Below the pieces are notes generated by a model, which was not told the DNA's origin, did no database searches, and saw nothing but the letters and a program-made list of their open reading frames with translations. Shown in pieces: positions 38,374-47,298 of a stretch of DNA of 64,000 nucleotides (position 1 is the first letter of the stretch; each line of letters starts with the position of its first letter). Both the position numbers and the translations under genes were made by a program. The stretch is from Duganella sp. BJB476 (GTDB lineage: Bacteria > Pseudomonadota > Gammaproteobacteria > Burkholderiales > Burkholderiaceae_D): assembly GCF_003416895.1 (NCBI RefSeq), contig NZ_QVIO01000003.1, forward strand, positions 434,001 through 498,000, in the 5' to 3' direction.

Positions 38374-39582
38374 ATGCAATCGCCTCCCTACGCCGCCTCC
38401 ATTTTTCAGCCGCTGCGCCATGCGCGCTTTCGCCAGCTGTGGCTGGCCAATCTGCTGTCCAACCTGGGCAGCCGGATGCAGGCGTTCGCAGCGGCGTGGC
38501 AGATCGCTTCGCTGTCGCATTCGCCGCAGCTGACGGCACTGGTGCAGACAGCGACCTGGGCGCCGATGCTGCTGTTCGCCCTGCCCGCCGGCGCGCTGGC
38601 CGATACGCTGCACCGGCCTACGCTGCTGTTCCGCACCAACGCCGTGATGGCGCTGGCCGCCGTCGCGATGGCGCTGCTGGCCTACGGCGGCAACCAGCCG
38701 GTGCCGGCCTTGCTGCTGCTGACCTTTGCCATGGGCGCAGGCATGGCGTTCACGATGCCGGCCTGGCAGGCCTCGATGTCCTCGCTGGTGCCGTTGCAGG
38801 AAGTGGAGGCCGCCGCCACGCTGAACAATCTAAGCTACAACCTAGCGGCGCTGGCCGGTCCCGCGCTGGGCGCGGTGCTGTTCCAGCTGGCGGGAGCCGG
38901 TCCGCTGTATCTGTTCAACGCGCTGTCCTTCAGCGCGCTGCTGTGGATCTACCGGCAATGGCGATCGGCCGAACGGCCGCGCGCGAAGATGGCCGCCGTA
39001 CGCCGCCACAGCGTAGGCAGCGCGCTGCGCATCAGCTGCGCCTCGCCCCGCTATCGATCGCTGCTGCTGCATGGGATGGGCATCTTCTTCGTGTCGGCGG
39101 CGTTCGCGGCGCTGCTGCCGCTGCTGCACCGCGACGCCGGCACCTACGGATCGCTGATGGGGGCGCTGGGCGCCGGCGCGGTGCTGGCCGCCGTCGTCTT
39201 ACCGGCCGTGCGCCGCCATGCGGCCAGGCGCATGGTGCTGGCCGGCGGACTGGCGGTCTACGGCGCCATGCTGGCCACCATCGGCCTGGCCGCCTCGCAG
39301 CCGCTGCGCCTGCTGCTGGTGGTGATCGGCGGCGTGGCGTGGTCGGCCATCGTCACCACGCTCAACGGCGCGGCGCAGAAAGCCTTTCCCGACGCGGTGC
39401 GCGCCCGCACGCTGTCAGTGCACATCCTGGCGATCGCCGCAGGTCAGACCGCCGGCAGCGCGGCGTGGGGACTGTTGGCCGCGCACTACGGCATCGTTCC
39501 GGCGCTGACGGCGGCGGGCATGGCCACGCTGGCTTGCGCGGCGCTGGTCGCCAGCTCGAAGGATTTTTTGGAGACGACATGA
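38374..39582 (+). CDS. MFS transporter (EntS-like)
   Basis: A 402-residue major-facilitator protein with about 12 hydrophobic helices. The start FRQLWLANLLSNLGSRMQAF, then FALPAGALADTLHRPTLLF (the loop 2-3 motif), places it in the MFS_3/EntS-type branch of exporters of siderophores, drugs or fatty acids. It overlaps the downstream acetyltransferase by 4 bases (ATGA), so the two are translationally coupled. Substrate is not deducible. Confidence 0.9.
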   Translation: MQSPPYAASIFQPLRHARFRQLWLANLLSNLGSRMQAFAAAWQIASLSHSPQLTALVQTATWAPMLLFALPAGALADTLHRPTLLFRTNAVMALAAVAMALLAYGGNQPVPALLLLTFAMGAGMAFTMPAWQASMSSLVPLQEVEAAATLNNLSYNLAALAGPALGAVLFQLAGAGPLYLFNALSFSALLWIYRQWRSAERPRAKMAAVRRHSVGSALRISCASPRYRSLLLHGMGIFFVSAAFAALLPLLHRDAGTYGSLMGALGAGAVLAAVVLPAVRRHAARRMVLAGGLAVYGAMLATIGLAASQPLRLLLVVIGGVAWSAIVTTLNGAAQKAFPDAVRARTLSVHILAIAAGQTAGSAAWGLLAAHYGIVPALTAAGMATLACAALVASSKDFLETT

Positions 39583-40097
39583 ACGACATTCTCATCAGAA
39601 CCCTGCAACCTGAAGACGCCGCGCCGCTGCTGCAATTCGAACTGGAGAACCGCGCCTGGTTCGAACAGCACATCGCACCGCGCGCGCAGGAGTTCTATAC
39701 GCCACAAGGCGTGCAGCTGCATATCGAACAATACCTGGACGGCTACATCAACGGAACCTGGCATCCCTGCGTCATGCTGAACGCGCAAGGCCGCATCGTC
39801 GGACGCGCCAACCTGAAGGACATCGACCGCCACGCGGCCAGCGCCGAAGCCGGTTATCGCATCGCCAGCGACCAGACGGGCAAGGGCCTGGCCACGCGCG
39901 CGCTGCGCCACCTGATCGCGCTGGCGGACCAGCAATGGCAGCTGCGCTGCCTGCTGGCCTACGTCACCGATGACAATCTCGCCTCGGCGCGCGTGCTGCG
40001 CAAATGCGGCTTCGCGCAAGGCCAGCATCTGGCCGGCATGGAAATCATCGCCGGCGCGCTGCGCGGCGGCTATCAATTTGTTCGCCTATGCCCATGA
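39579..40097 (+). CDS. GNAT-family N-acetyltransferase (RimJ-like)
   Basis: A 172-residue acetyltransferase. The acetyl-CoA site is visible as YRIASDQTGKGLATRALRHL, the (Q/R)xxGxG/A motif, then LLAYVTDDNLASARVLRKCG with the typical Asn and Cys-Gly before the last strand. RimJ-like enzymes acetylate ribosomal proteins, small amines or antibiotics. It overlaps the upstream MFS gene by 4 bases and precedes the periplasmic binding-protein-like gene by 67 bases. Confidence 0.9.
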   Translation: MNDILIRTLQPEDAAPLLQFELENRAWFEQHIAPRAQEFYTPQGVQLHIEQYLDGYINGTWHPCVMLNAQGRIVGRANLKDIDRHAASAEAGYRIASDQTGKGLATRALRHLIALADQQWQLRCLLAYVTDDNLASARVLRKCGFAQGQHLAGMEIIAGALRGGYQFVRLCP

Positions 40098-40164
40098 GAC
40101 GCCAAGGCGATACTGGTGTAAGCTTGTCATCAAACAGTGCTCAATGCGATATGGAGAAAGACAG

Positions 40165-40944
40165 ATGGCGGGACAGCAAAGCAAGTGGGGCCGGCTGCTC
40201 AGCGCGGCGTGCTGCGCGCTTGTGCTATCGGCCAGCCTGCCTGTCCATGCCATCGTGCTACGCACCGCCGCGCAAGAGGGTACGGAACCCAAGTTCGTCG
40301 CCGACGGCAAGGACCACGTGGTCGGACTATGCGTTGATATCATGCGCGCCGTCGAACAGATCGAACCCACGCTGCAATTCGTCGGCGAACAGCGCTGGAA
40401 GCCGCTGATACGCGCCTACTCGGAACTGGAGACCGGCCAGCAGGACGTGCAGTGCGCCATGCAGCGCACCGCCGAGCGTGAACAGCGCTTTCATTTCCTC
40501 GGGCCGGCGCTGTACAGCATCGACTACCACTTCATTGTGCGCGTCCAGGACACGATCAATATCACCCAGTGGGACGACGTGCGCCGCCTGGCGCCCGACA
40601 ATATCGTCTTGATCAATCGCGGCTTCGCTGCCGGCGACATCCTGGCAGAAATGGGCGGCATCGAAGTCGATGCCAATTCCACCAGCCCGCAAATGAATCT
40701 GCAAAAGTTGATTGCCGGCCGAGGCCGCCTGTTCTTCCACCGCGGCCCCGGCCTGCAACGGCTGCTGGTGCGCACCGGCACCGCCGACAAGGTACGCATC
40801 CTGCCGCAAGTGATGTACAGCGCCAAACTGTATTTCGTGACCAGCAAAAAACTCGCGGCCTTCATCAACGAGCGGCTGGAGCGCGCCCTGTTCCAGCTTG
40901 AAAAAAACGGCGAGCTGGAACGGCTGATGCGCAAGTGGGATTGA
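40165..40944 (+). CDS. Periplasmic binding-protein-like protein, paralogue A
   Basis: A 259-residue protein with a signal peptide (LLSAACCALVLSASLPVHA, cleavage about residue 30) and a type 2 periplasmic-binding fold: RTAAQEGTEPKFVADGKDHV, VGLCVDIMRAVEQIEPTLQF, WKPLIRAYSELETGQQDVQC. It ends RLMRKWD. The binding core is shared with amino-acid ABC receptors, but no transporter ATPase or permease is linked, so it may be a solitary sensor or receptor. A close paralogue (paralogue B) is at 46503-47291. The ATG at 40165 has GGAG upstream; another ATG seven codons earlier is possible. Confidence 0.85.
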   Translation: MAGQQSKWGRLLSAACCALVLSASLPVHAIVLRTAAQEGTEPKFVADGKDHVVGLCVDIMRAVEQIEPTLQFVGEQRWKPLIRAYSELETGQQDVQCAMQRTAEREQRFHFLGPALYSIDYHFIVRVQDTINITQWDDVRRLAPDNIVLINRGFAAGDILAEMGGIEVDANSTSPQMNLQKLIAGRGRLFFHRGPGLQRLLVRTGTADKVRILPQVMYSAKLYFVTSKKLAAFINERLERALFQLEKNGELERLMRKWD

Positions 40945-40945
40945 C

Positions 40946-41500
40946 ATGAAGCGCGCCGTCCTGGCCATGCTGGCGTTGCTGTTGTCGACGACGGCACGCG
41001 CGCAGGACGGTGAGCTGACCGTGCGCATGGCGCCGCAGCAGGCGCAGCAAGCGATCCTGCAAGCGGTGCAGCACATCCCAGCGCAACGCGAAGAACACCG
41101 GCGCTACCGCATGGCCCTGCCCTACGGCGCGCCGCTGTTCCCGCCCGATGCCGACCTGGCCTTGCCGCCGGCCAGTCCGGCACTGGCGGCGTGGCTGCAA
41201 CTGCCGGCGGAACAACGCCGCCACGACGTGCTGATCACGCCCGATGTCGACTACTACTGGAACGCCGAGGGCCGCCAGTACGCCTGCCAGTTCATCGTGC
41301 ACCTGCGGGCGGCGGGCGACGGCCAGTCGCAACTGGCCTTGCTGCAAGTGCGGCCCACCGTCTACGCCGGCAAGTCCTTCAAGCTGTTGGGCCGCACCGG
41401 TCCCGGCGCCTACCGGGATGTGCGGCCCGCCGCGCCGTCAGCCCAGAGCGCGGCCGAACTGCGCGCCTTTCTGGCGGCGGCGCTGGCCCAGCCACAATAG
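40946..41500 (+). CDS. Secreted protein of unknown function
   Basis: A 184-residue protein with a signal peptide (RAVLAMLALLLSTTARAQ, cleavage about residue 19). It begins 1 base after the stop of paralogue A and must be co-transcribed. The mature sequence contains RMAPQQAQQAILQAVQHIPA near its N terminus, then QLPAEQRRHDVLITPDVDYY and GRQYACQFIVHLRAAGDGQ; no family is recognised. The last 63 bases run antisense to the 3' end of the PEP-CTERM-type gene, a tail-to-tail overlap. It may be a partner of the binding-protein-like gene (inference from coupling). Confidence 0.72.
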   Translation: MKRAVLAMLALLLSTTARAQDGELTVRMAPQQAQQAILQAVQHIPAQREEHRRYRMALPYGAPLFPPDADLALPPASPALAAWLQLPAEQRRHDVLITPDVDYYWNAEGRQYACQFIVHLRAAGDGQSQLALLQVRPTVYAGKSFKLLGRTGPGAYRDVRPAAPSAQSAAELRAFLAAALAQPQ

Positions 41501-42043
41501 CGGCAGGCCCAGCGCCAGCAACCACAAGCTACCAGGCAAAGGCACGCCCGTCACCGCCAGCGTCACCGAGAGCGGCGCCAGCTGCACATCGGACGCTTGC
41601 AGGAAGCTGGCGCCGCCCAGCGGATCGCCGTTCCACCATTCGCCGGACACGCTGAAGCTGCCGATGTCGCTCATGCCCGGCAATGCGAACGAAAAAATCT
41701 GCAAGCCGTACAAGCCGGTGTGGGTCAGCGCATCGAAGGCGACGGTGGCGCTGGCGCCCGGCGCCAGCACCGGAAAATCGAAGTAGCTGGCGTCCGGTAT
41801 GCCGATGCTGAAGGACGAGGCGTTCAGCTGGGTCGGCACGAACCAGTTCAGCGGATCGGTGTTGACCAGCTGGTAGCCCCATCCCACCGTATCGCCGGGA
41901 TTGCCGGTCAGCGCGCCGCCGGCAGGCAAGGTGGCGAAGGTGAACACCAGCGGCGCAGCCTGCGCGGCGGGCGTCCACAACACGGTACACAACAGCATAT
42001 TCCACAACAGCGCGGCCAGCGCGCACAGGTATCGAACTTTCAT
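41438..42043 (-). CDS. PEP-CTERM-type sorted protein
   Basis: A 201-residue exported protein with a signal peptide (CTVLWTPAAQAA, cleavage about residue 29) and a C-terminal sorting tail: VPLPGSLWLLALGLPLLWLG then RRRQ. This is the variant PEP-CTERM motif (VPLP in place of VPEP) followed by a membrane helix and basic cluster, recognised by exosortase. The body is a small beta-domain (FTFATLPAGGALTGNPGD, FDFPVLAPGASATVAFDAL). It lies 15 bases downstream of the HET-C/VWA gene and is likely its operon partner. No exosortase gene is in the window. Confidence 0.8.
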   Translation of the reverse strand: MKVRYLCALAALLWNMLLCTVLWTPAAQAAPLVFTFATLPAGGALTGNPGDTVGWGYQLVNTDPLNWFVPTQLNASSFSIGIPDASYFDFPVLAPGASATVAFDALTHTGLYGLQIFSFALPGMSDIGSFSVSGEWWNGDPLGGASFLQASDVQLAPLSVTLAVTGVPLPGSLWLLALGLPLLWLGQRRRQKGAQFGRALG

Positions 42044-42058
42044 GACGGTTCCTCCGGT

Positions 42059-44752
42059 TTATTTCGGGATGACGGATTGGGCCTGCGAGTAGGCGTAGAT
42101 CACGCCACTCAGGTCGGTGACGCTGCCGTTTTCGATCACGCTGAAGCGCTGCACGGTGGCGGGCACGTTGAAGGTCAGGCGCACCGTGAAGAAGCTGCCG
42201 ACGTCGACGTTCGGCGTCACCATCGGCAGCGCCGGCGACAAGGCGGTGTTGAGCGTGACGGTGCCGGTGCCGGCCAAAGTGCGCAGCGACAGCGAGGACA
42301 AGTTCAGGTCGCGCGCCGTGCCGACGCCGATGTTGGTGAGCCGCACATCGAGGCCGATGACGCCGGGCGCCACGTTTTCCTGGCCGATGATGGCGGCGGT
42401 AAAGTCGGGCCGCCCCGGCACCTGCACGGCGCCGGTGACGAACACCGTCAACGAGGCGCTGTTGTGGACCGTGGCGACAGCGGTGCTCTGCGCCGAGACC
42501 GTGATGCTGTCGGAGCTGCCGATGCGCGTGCCGGCCGGCGGCATCAGCGTGACGGCGACGCTGGCGCTCTCGCCGCTGGCCAGGGTCAGCGTGGTCGGCG
42601 AGACCGACTGGATATAGTGCTGGTCGTCGGTGGCGCTGATGCTGAAGGTGCCGGCCGGGCCGTCGTTACGCACCTGGTACATCAGCGTGGTGCTCACGCC
42701 GGGGCGCAGGTCCTGGCGCGACGGCGGCGTCACCGACACCGTCTGCGGCTGCACCATCACGCTCACCAGCCGCTGATACGGGAAGCCGGAACTGTCGCTG
42801 CCGGTGGCGTAGGCGACGAAGGCTTCATTCGGTATGGTCAGCGCGCCGAAGAACTTGCCGCCGTCGGTCTGGTCCTGCTCCAGCGCCAGCGGCGACAGCA
42901 GCTCGAAGTTCTTGCGGCGCAGCTGGAATTGCGGCGCGCTGGCGATGCCGGTCAGCGAAGCCACGGCATACAGCGCCTGCCCCGGTCCCGGCTCGCCGTC
43001 GATGGCCAGCAAGCCCTGGTGCGGCGGCTGCGCGCCGAAGCGGTTCAGCCGGAAGGAATTGAAGGCCAGGTCGGCCACGCCGCTGACGTTGACATAGGTC
43101 TGGCTGGTTGAGCCGTTGATGGACAGCGTCCAGGCGCCGCGCGGCGGGCTGTCGATCGAGATGATGACACCGCTCGACAGGCTCAGGTATTTGGTGGCGT
43201 TGGCGGCGGTGACCACCACGCCGTCCGGCCGCGTCAGCGTGACCACCGGCTGCACGCCCTGCACGGTGCCGCTGACCGACACCGTCAGCCGGCTCATGCT
43301 GCTGTCGACCGGCAGCGTGTAGCTCTTGGCGCTGGGATAGGTGTCGACCAGCGACAGCACTTGCACCACGTTGTTGCGCACCACCAGGTCGGCCAGCTGG
43401 GTGACGTTGGCGGCCTCGCTGCCGAACAGGAAGAACACCTGGCCGCCGGTCTCGGCCGCCGCCTGCAGAAAGCCCGGCGTCAGCGGCGAGCAGCTGCCGA
43501 ACAGCACCGGATAGATCTTGATGTCCTTGCTCTTGGCCAGGCTGATGACGGCGCCGGCCAGGCTGGCGTCCTTGGCGGTGGCGTCGGTGTACATGAACAG
43601 GTCGCCGCCGGGATCGGCCAGCGACAGGCCGTTGTACATGCCGGTCATGGCCAGCTCGGGGCAGTCGCCGCCGCCCGAGGCACCCAGGCCGCTGATGGCG
43701 CCCTTGAACAGGCCGGCGTCGTTGGTGGCGATGGTGGGGCCGGTGAAGGGGTCGTTGAACGGCGCCAGCACGTATTGCAGCGGTTCCTCGTCGGTGCCGA
43801 GGCGGGCGTCGACGATGCTGATGGCCGAGGCGCGCACGCCGGCGATGATGCCGCCCATGCTGCCGGTGGTGTCGATGGCGAAGGCCAGCGTGGGGCCGGC
43901 GCCCAGCAGCGCCTTCAGCTGGGCCGGCGTGATCTCGGCCTTGATGTCTTCGACGAACTGCTGGGTGCCGGCGATGGCCGCCGCCGCCGCCGTGCCGTGG
44001 AAGCCGCTGTGCGGCGAGATGTCGCAATACAGCGTGTCCTTGTTGATGCCTTCGCGGAAGTAGCCCAGGATATCGCTGGACGGCGAGCTCTTGTCGAGCG
44101 GGCCGCCGTGGCTGCACTTGAAGGAACCCGGCTTGACGCGATCCTCGCCGCCGTAATAGCCGCTGGTGAGCAGGCTGCCGGTCAGGTTGGACGAGTTGGC
44201 GCAGAACAGGCCGGTGTCGGTGAAGCCCGCGCAGGTCGGCGTGGCGGGGCCGGCGAAGGCCAGCGAACCCGGGCGGCCGACGCCGGGATGGGCGCCGCTG
44301 TTGCCCTGCTCGACCCAGTTGCTGTGCGAGTAAAAGTCCTGGATGGTGTGCAGCGCGCTGCCGAGATTGTCGCGGGCGCCGGTGGCGTTGATCGGGTCGC
44401 TGCGCAGCGCGTCCAGCACGTTCTGCTTGAGCGTGGCCAGCCGCAGCTGGGCGCCGGCCGCGTTCTCGCCGTCGAAGTGCTTGGCCGAGCTGGTCTGGTC
44501 TTCATCGACCTTGGCGTCGGCCTCGATGATCTGGTCCAGCGCCTTTTGCATCGACGCCGTCAGCTTGGGCACGGCGAAGTAACGCTTGTCGAGCGCTTCG
44601 ATGCCGCGTTGGGTGATGTCCTGGTGGGTCAGGCTGCCGGCCGACTTGGACGTGATGAAACAGACAAAGCCATTCTTGGGACAGAAGGCCTTGCCGGGGA
44701 GGCTGGCCGCCAACAACAAGGAGGCCAGCAACAGAGAGGGAGCAATGCGCAT
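42059..44752 (-). CDS. HET-C/VWA7-like secreted protein with von Willebrand A domain
   Basis: An 897-residue exported protein with a signal peptide (about residues 1-22). The first third resembles the HET-C/VWA7 zinc-phospholipase-C-like fold: LTHQDITQRGIEALDKRYFA (His43), AKHFDGENA (His92), ALHTIQDFYSHSNWVEQGN (His135, Asp139, His143) and CSHGGPLDK (His215). A von Willebrand A domain follows from about residue 288 with a MIDAS motif DTTGSMG (294-300) and GASGGGDCPELAMTGMYNGL. The C-terminal half is Ig-like beta domains, e.g. PPSRQDLRPGVSTTLMYQVR. Similar proteins in animals are of poorly known function. The zinc-like residues look intact; enzymatic activity is not shown. Confidence 0.8.
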   Translation of the reverse strand: MRIAPSLLLASLLLAASLPGKAFCPKNGFVCFITSKSAGSLTHQDITQRGIEALDKRYFAVPKLTASMQKALDQIIEADAKVDEDQTSSAKHFDGENAAGAQLRLATLKQNVLDALRSDPINATGARDNLGSALHTIQDFYSHSNWVEQGNSGAHPGVGRPGSLAFAGPATPTCAGFTDTGLFCANSSNLTGSLLTSGYYGGEDRVKPGSFKCSHGGPLDKSSPSSDILGYFREGINKDTLYCDISPHSGFHGTAAAAAIAGTQQFVEDIKAEITPAQLKALLGAGPTLAFAIDTTGSMGGIIAGVRASAISIVDARLGTDEEPLQYVLAPFNDPFTGPTIATNDAGLFKGAISGLGASGGGDCPELAMTGMYNGLSLADPGGDLFMYTDATAKDASLAGAVISLAKSKDIKIYPVLFGSCSPLTPGFLQAAAETGGQVFFLFGSEAANVTQLADLVVRNNVVQVLSLVDTYPSAKSYTLPVDSSMSRLTVSVSGTVQGVQPVVTLTRPDGVVVTAANATKYLSLSSGVIISIDSPPRGAWTLSINGSTSQTYVNVSGVADLAFNSFRLNRFGAQPPHQGLLAIDGEPGPGQALYAVASLTGIASAPQFQLRRKNFELLSPLALEQDQTDGGKFFGALTIPNEAFVAYATGSDSSGFPYQRLVSVMVQPQTVSVTPPSRQDLRPGVSTTLMYQVRNDGPAGTFSISATDDQHYIQSVSPTTLTLASGESASVAVTLMPPAGTRIGSSDSITVSAQSTAVATVHNSASLTVFVTGAVQVPGRPDFTAAIIGQENVAPGVIGLDVRLTNIGVGTARDLNLSSLSLRTLAGTGTVTLNTALSPALPMVTPNVDVGSFFTVRLTFNVPATVQRFSVIENGSVTDLSGVIYAYSQAQSVIPK

Positions 44753-44913
44753 ACGATATCCTTTCCCATGCGTGGAAACACCAGTCCGCGCCAGGCGGAC
44801 ACGCGGCGGTGTGACGCATTTATCGTGCCGTGCTCTGCTCCTCCTTTGTAATCAGACCATTAGCGTTCGCCGCCGGAACGGCGCGCCGGCCACTGTCAAG
44901 TTCGCCGACAGGA

Positions 44914-46440
44914 TCACAGCGGTGCGCCCAGCAATTTCAGGTGCTGGACGGCATTGCCGTTCTTCGGATCGAGCTGCAGCGAGCGCTGGTAGTGCTGGAT
45001 CGCCAGCGGCTTGTCCTTGGCGGTCTCGTAGGCTTCGGCCAGGCTGTCGTGGGCATTGCCGCTGTCCGGATGCAGCGTCGTCACCAGCTTGAGCACGGCG
45101 ATGGCGCCCTGCTGGTCGCCGGCGCGCAGCAACTGGTAGCCCCAGTAGTTGAGGGCGTACTCGCTCACTTCGAATTTCGGGTCCAGCTTGCGCATGCCCT
45201 CGTACACTTTCTGCACGTCGGCAAAGCCGCTGGCGGACGCTTCGTGGGCCAGCATCTCCAGCGTCGGCGGCGGGCCTTCCGACAAGTGGGCCGACACCGT
45301 CAGCAGATGGTTCGGCACGCCGTTCTGGCCGGGCGGCTTGGACAGGAAGGCCTTGGCGCTGGCCTGCTCCTTGAGATAGGCGTCCAGGAATTGCAGCGTA
45401 TAGCGCGCCATCCAGCCGTGGGCCTGGCTCACTTCCGCCGCCGTGTAGTCGTTGTAGGCATCGTCGCCGATGAAACGCAGCGCCTCGGAGGCGAAGGCGA
45501 AATGCTCCATCGCCGGCAAGGTGACGGTGTACAGGTCAGAATACTTGAGCTCGTTGAGGAAGCTGGCGTTGGGCTTGCTGCGCTTGGCGAGATCCTCCAG
45601 CGAGCGGGGACGCGCGGCCAGGAACAGCATCGGCACAGCCAGGCGCGCCGGCTGCACATACTTCGCTTCCGTGACGCGTTCCGGCCAGTAGCGCACCGAG
45701 CCGTCCAGGTTGACCAGCGCCTTGACGCGGTTGTCGCGCGCGGCGACGAAGACATTGGAGATACCGCCCCAGCTGTAGCCGGCGACGGCGATGCGGCCGG
45801 TGTCCGCCTGCGGCAGCGTGTGGGCGTAGCCGATCAGGAAGGCGATGTCGCCGGCCTGCGCTTCGATGCCTTCGAGGTCGTCGGTCATCACGCGCCCACG
45901 GGCGCCCACGCTGGGACTGGCGATGACGATGTAGCCATGACTGGCCAGGTATTCGCACAGGTCGGCGTTTTCGAAAGTTTGGGCGCCGAAGCTCGGCGCA
46001 TAGATCACCACCGGGAATTTTCCGGCGGCCGGCTTGGCGTCGCGCAGCGCCCACATGGGGCGCTTCATTTCCTCGTGCGCCCTCGCGCCGCCGACCGGCG
46101 CGCCGTTCAGCCGGCCTTCGACGTTGGCCGCGATGGCCGCTTCCGTGATGTCGAAGCGCTCCTCGCTGGCGGCCAGGCGGAAGTAGTCGCCGTACACCAC
46201 CGCCTTGCCGGATTTTTGCGCCGGATACCAGATCACCGTTTGTATCGGCCGCGCGCTTTCGCCGCTGATCGGCTTGCCGGTGACGACATCGTATTTGCCG
46301 AGATAGCCACGGGCGTAGTCGTACTGCCCGACCACGCGCAGGCCGACGCTGTGCGGCCCCGGCGTGACGTCGAAGCTGAAGTTGGACGCCTGCCCCAGGC
46401 CGGCGGCAAAGCACATAATCATGGTGAGCAAGATACGCAC
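44914..46440 (-). CDS. Secreted alpha/beta hydrolase with C-terminal TPR repeats
   Basis: A 508-residue protein with a signal peptide (LLTMIMCFAAGLGQA). The hydrolase half resembles PAF-acetylhydrolase/dienelactone-hydrolase-type enzymes: FPVVIYAPSFGAQTFENADL (oxyanion region), GRIAVAGYSWGGISNVFVAA with the nucleophile Ser, and MEHFAFASEALRFI with a candidate His. Two or three TPR units follow from about residue 410 (YALNYWGYQLLRAGDQQGAI, NAHDSLAEAYETAKDKPLA). It is the first gene left of the divergent paralogue B and 160 bases upstream of the HET-C/VWA gene. Substrate unknown. Confidence 0.83.
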   Translation of the reverse strand: MRILLTMIMCFAAGLGQASNFSFDVTPGPHSVGLRVVGQYDYARGYLGKYDVVTGKPISGESARPIQTVIWYPAQKSGKAVVYGDYFRLAASEERFDITEAAIAANVEGRLNGAPVGGARAHEEMKRPMWALRDAKPAAGKFPVVIYAPSFGAQTFENADLCEYLASHGYIVIASPSVGARGRVMTDDLEGIEAQAGDIAFLIGYAHTLPQADTGRIAVAGYSWGGISNVFVAARDNRVKALVNLDGSVRYWPERVTEAKYVQPARLAVPMLFLAARPRSLEDLAKRSKPNASFLNELKYSDLYTVTLPAMEHFAFASEALRFIGDDAYNDYTAAEVSQAHGWMARYTLQFLDAYLKEQASAKAFLSKPPGQNGVPNHLLTVSAHLSEGPPPTLEMLAHEASASGFADVQKVYEGMRKLDPKFEVSEYALNYWGYQLLRAGDQQGAIAVLKLVTTLHPDSGNAHDSLAEAYETAKDKPLAIQHYQRSLQLDPKNGNAVQHLKLLGAPL

Positions 46441-46502
46441 TGTTATACTTTCTCAAAGTGAAAAAAATAAGTATATAGCAACATTTCACCACCGGGGTAG
46501 AT

Positions 46503-47291
46503 ATGTCGCCGAGGAGCAAACTGCGCAGGATGATGGACGCCGGCATGCTGCTGCTGATGCTGCTGGCCGCGCCGTTGTCCCCGAGCGCCGCGCAGCCGGT
46601 GGCGCTGCGGGTGGCGGCGCAGGAAGGCACGGAGCCCAAGTTCATCGCGGCCGGCAAGGACCGCATCATCGGCCTGTGCGTGGATATCTTCCGCACCATC
46701 GAGCGCATCGATCCCGGCCTGATCTTCATCGGCGACCAGCAGTGGATGCCGCTGATACGCGCCTACCACCAGGTGGCGGTGCAGCAGCACGACGCGCTGT
46801 GCGCGGTCCAGCATACCGAGGAGCGCGAGCGCCAGTATGTGTATCTCGATCCGCCGCTGTTTCCCATCAACTATATGCTGCTGGTACGCGCCGGCGATGA
46901 GGTGGTGGTCAACAACTGGGACGATGTGCGCAAGCTCGGCCAGGACGGCGTGGTGCTGGCCAACCGCGGCTACGCCACCACCGATTTCCTGATCGCGCAG
47001 GGCGGCTTGCAGATCAACGCCAGCGCCACCAGCCCGGTGATGAACCTGCAAAAGTTGATGGCCGGGCGGGCGCGCTTCTTCCTGCATCGCTCGCCGGGGC
47101 TGGCCGGCGTCATCGCCAGCGCCGGCGCCACCGGCAAGGTGAAAGTACTGCCGCAGGTGATGTCCACCGCGCAGCTGCACATGGTGATGGGCCGGCATGT
47201 CGACCCCGGCGTGGTGGCCCGGGTGCGGCGCGCGCTGGAGCAGATGGAGAAAACCGGCGAGCTGGCGCGCCTGCTGAAGAAGTGGGATTAA
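46503..47291 (+). CDS. Periplasmic binding-protein-like protein, paralogue B
   Basis: A 262-residue paralogue of the protein at 40165-40944, with a signal peptide (MLLLMLLAAPLSPSAAQ). It keeps the same core: RVAAQEGTEPKFIAAGKDRI, IGLCVDIFRTIERIDPGLIF, PLIRAYHQVAVQQHDALCAV, and ends LLKKWD. The NWDDVRKLG, RGYATTDFLIAQGG and NASATSPVMNLQKLMAGRAR segments match paralogue A closely. No transporter genes are beside it. It is divergent from the TPR hydrolase with 62 bases between. Confidence 0.85.
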   Translation: MSPRSKLRRMMDAGMLLLMLLAAPLSPSAAQPVALRVAAQEGTEPKFIAAGKDRIIGLCVDIFRTIERIDPGLIFIGDQQWMPLIRAYHQVAVQQHDALCAVQHTEERERQYVYLDPPLFPINYMLLVRAGDEVVVNNWDDVRKLGQDGVVLANRGYATTDFLIAQGGLQINASATSPVMNLQKLMAGRARFFLHRSPGLAGVIASAGATGKVKVLPQVMSTAQLHMVMGRHVDPGVVARVRRALEQMEKTGELARLLKKWD

Positions 47292-47298
47292 GGAAGGA

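Noticed and set aside
37509..39578. A long plus-strand open frame running into the GNAT gene
   Set aside because: It is in the wrong frame for the MFS gene and antisense to the citrate-synthase fusion; only its last 519 bases (39579-40097) are the real acetyltransferase, with its own ATGA-coupled start.
40165..47291. Reading the binding-protein paralogues as part of an ABC importer
   Set aside because: No permease or ATPase gene is linked, and the flanking genes are unrelated to transport.
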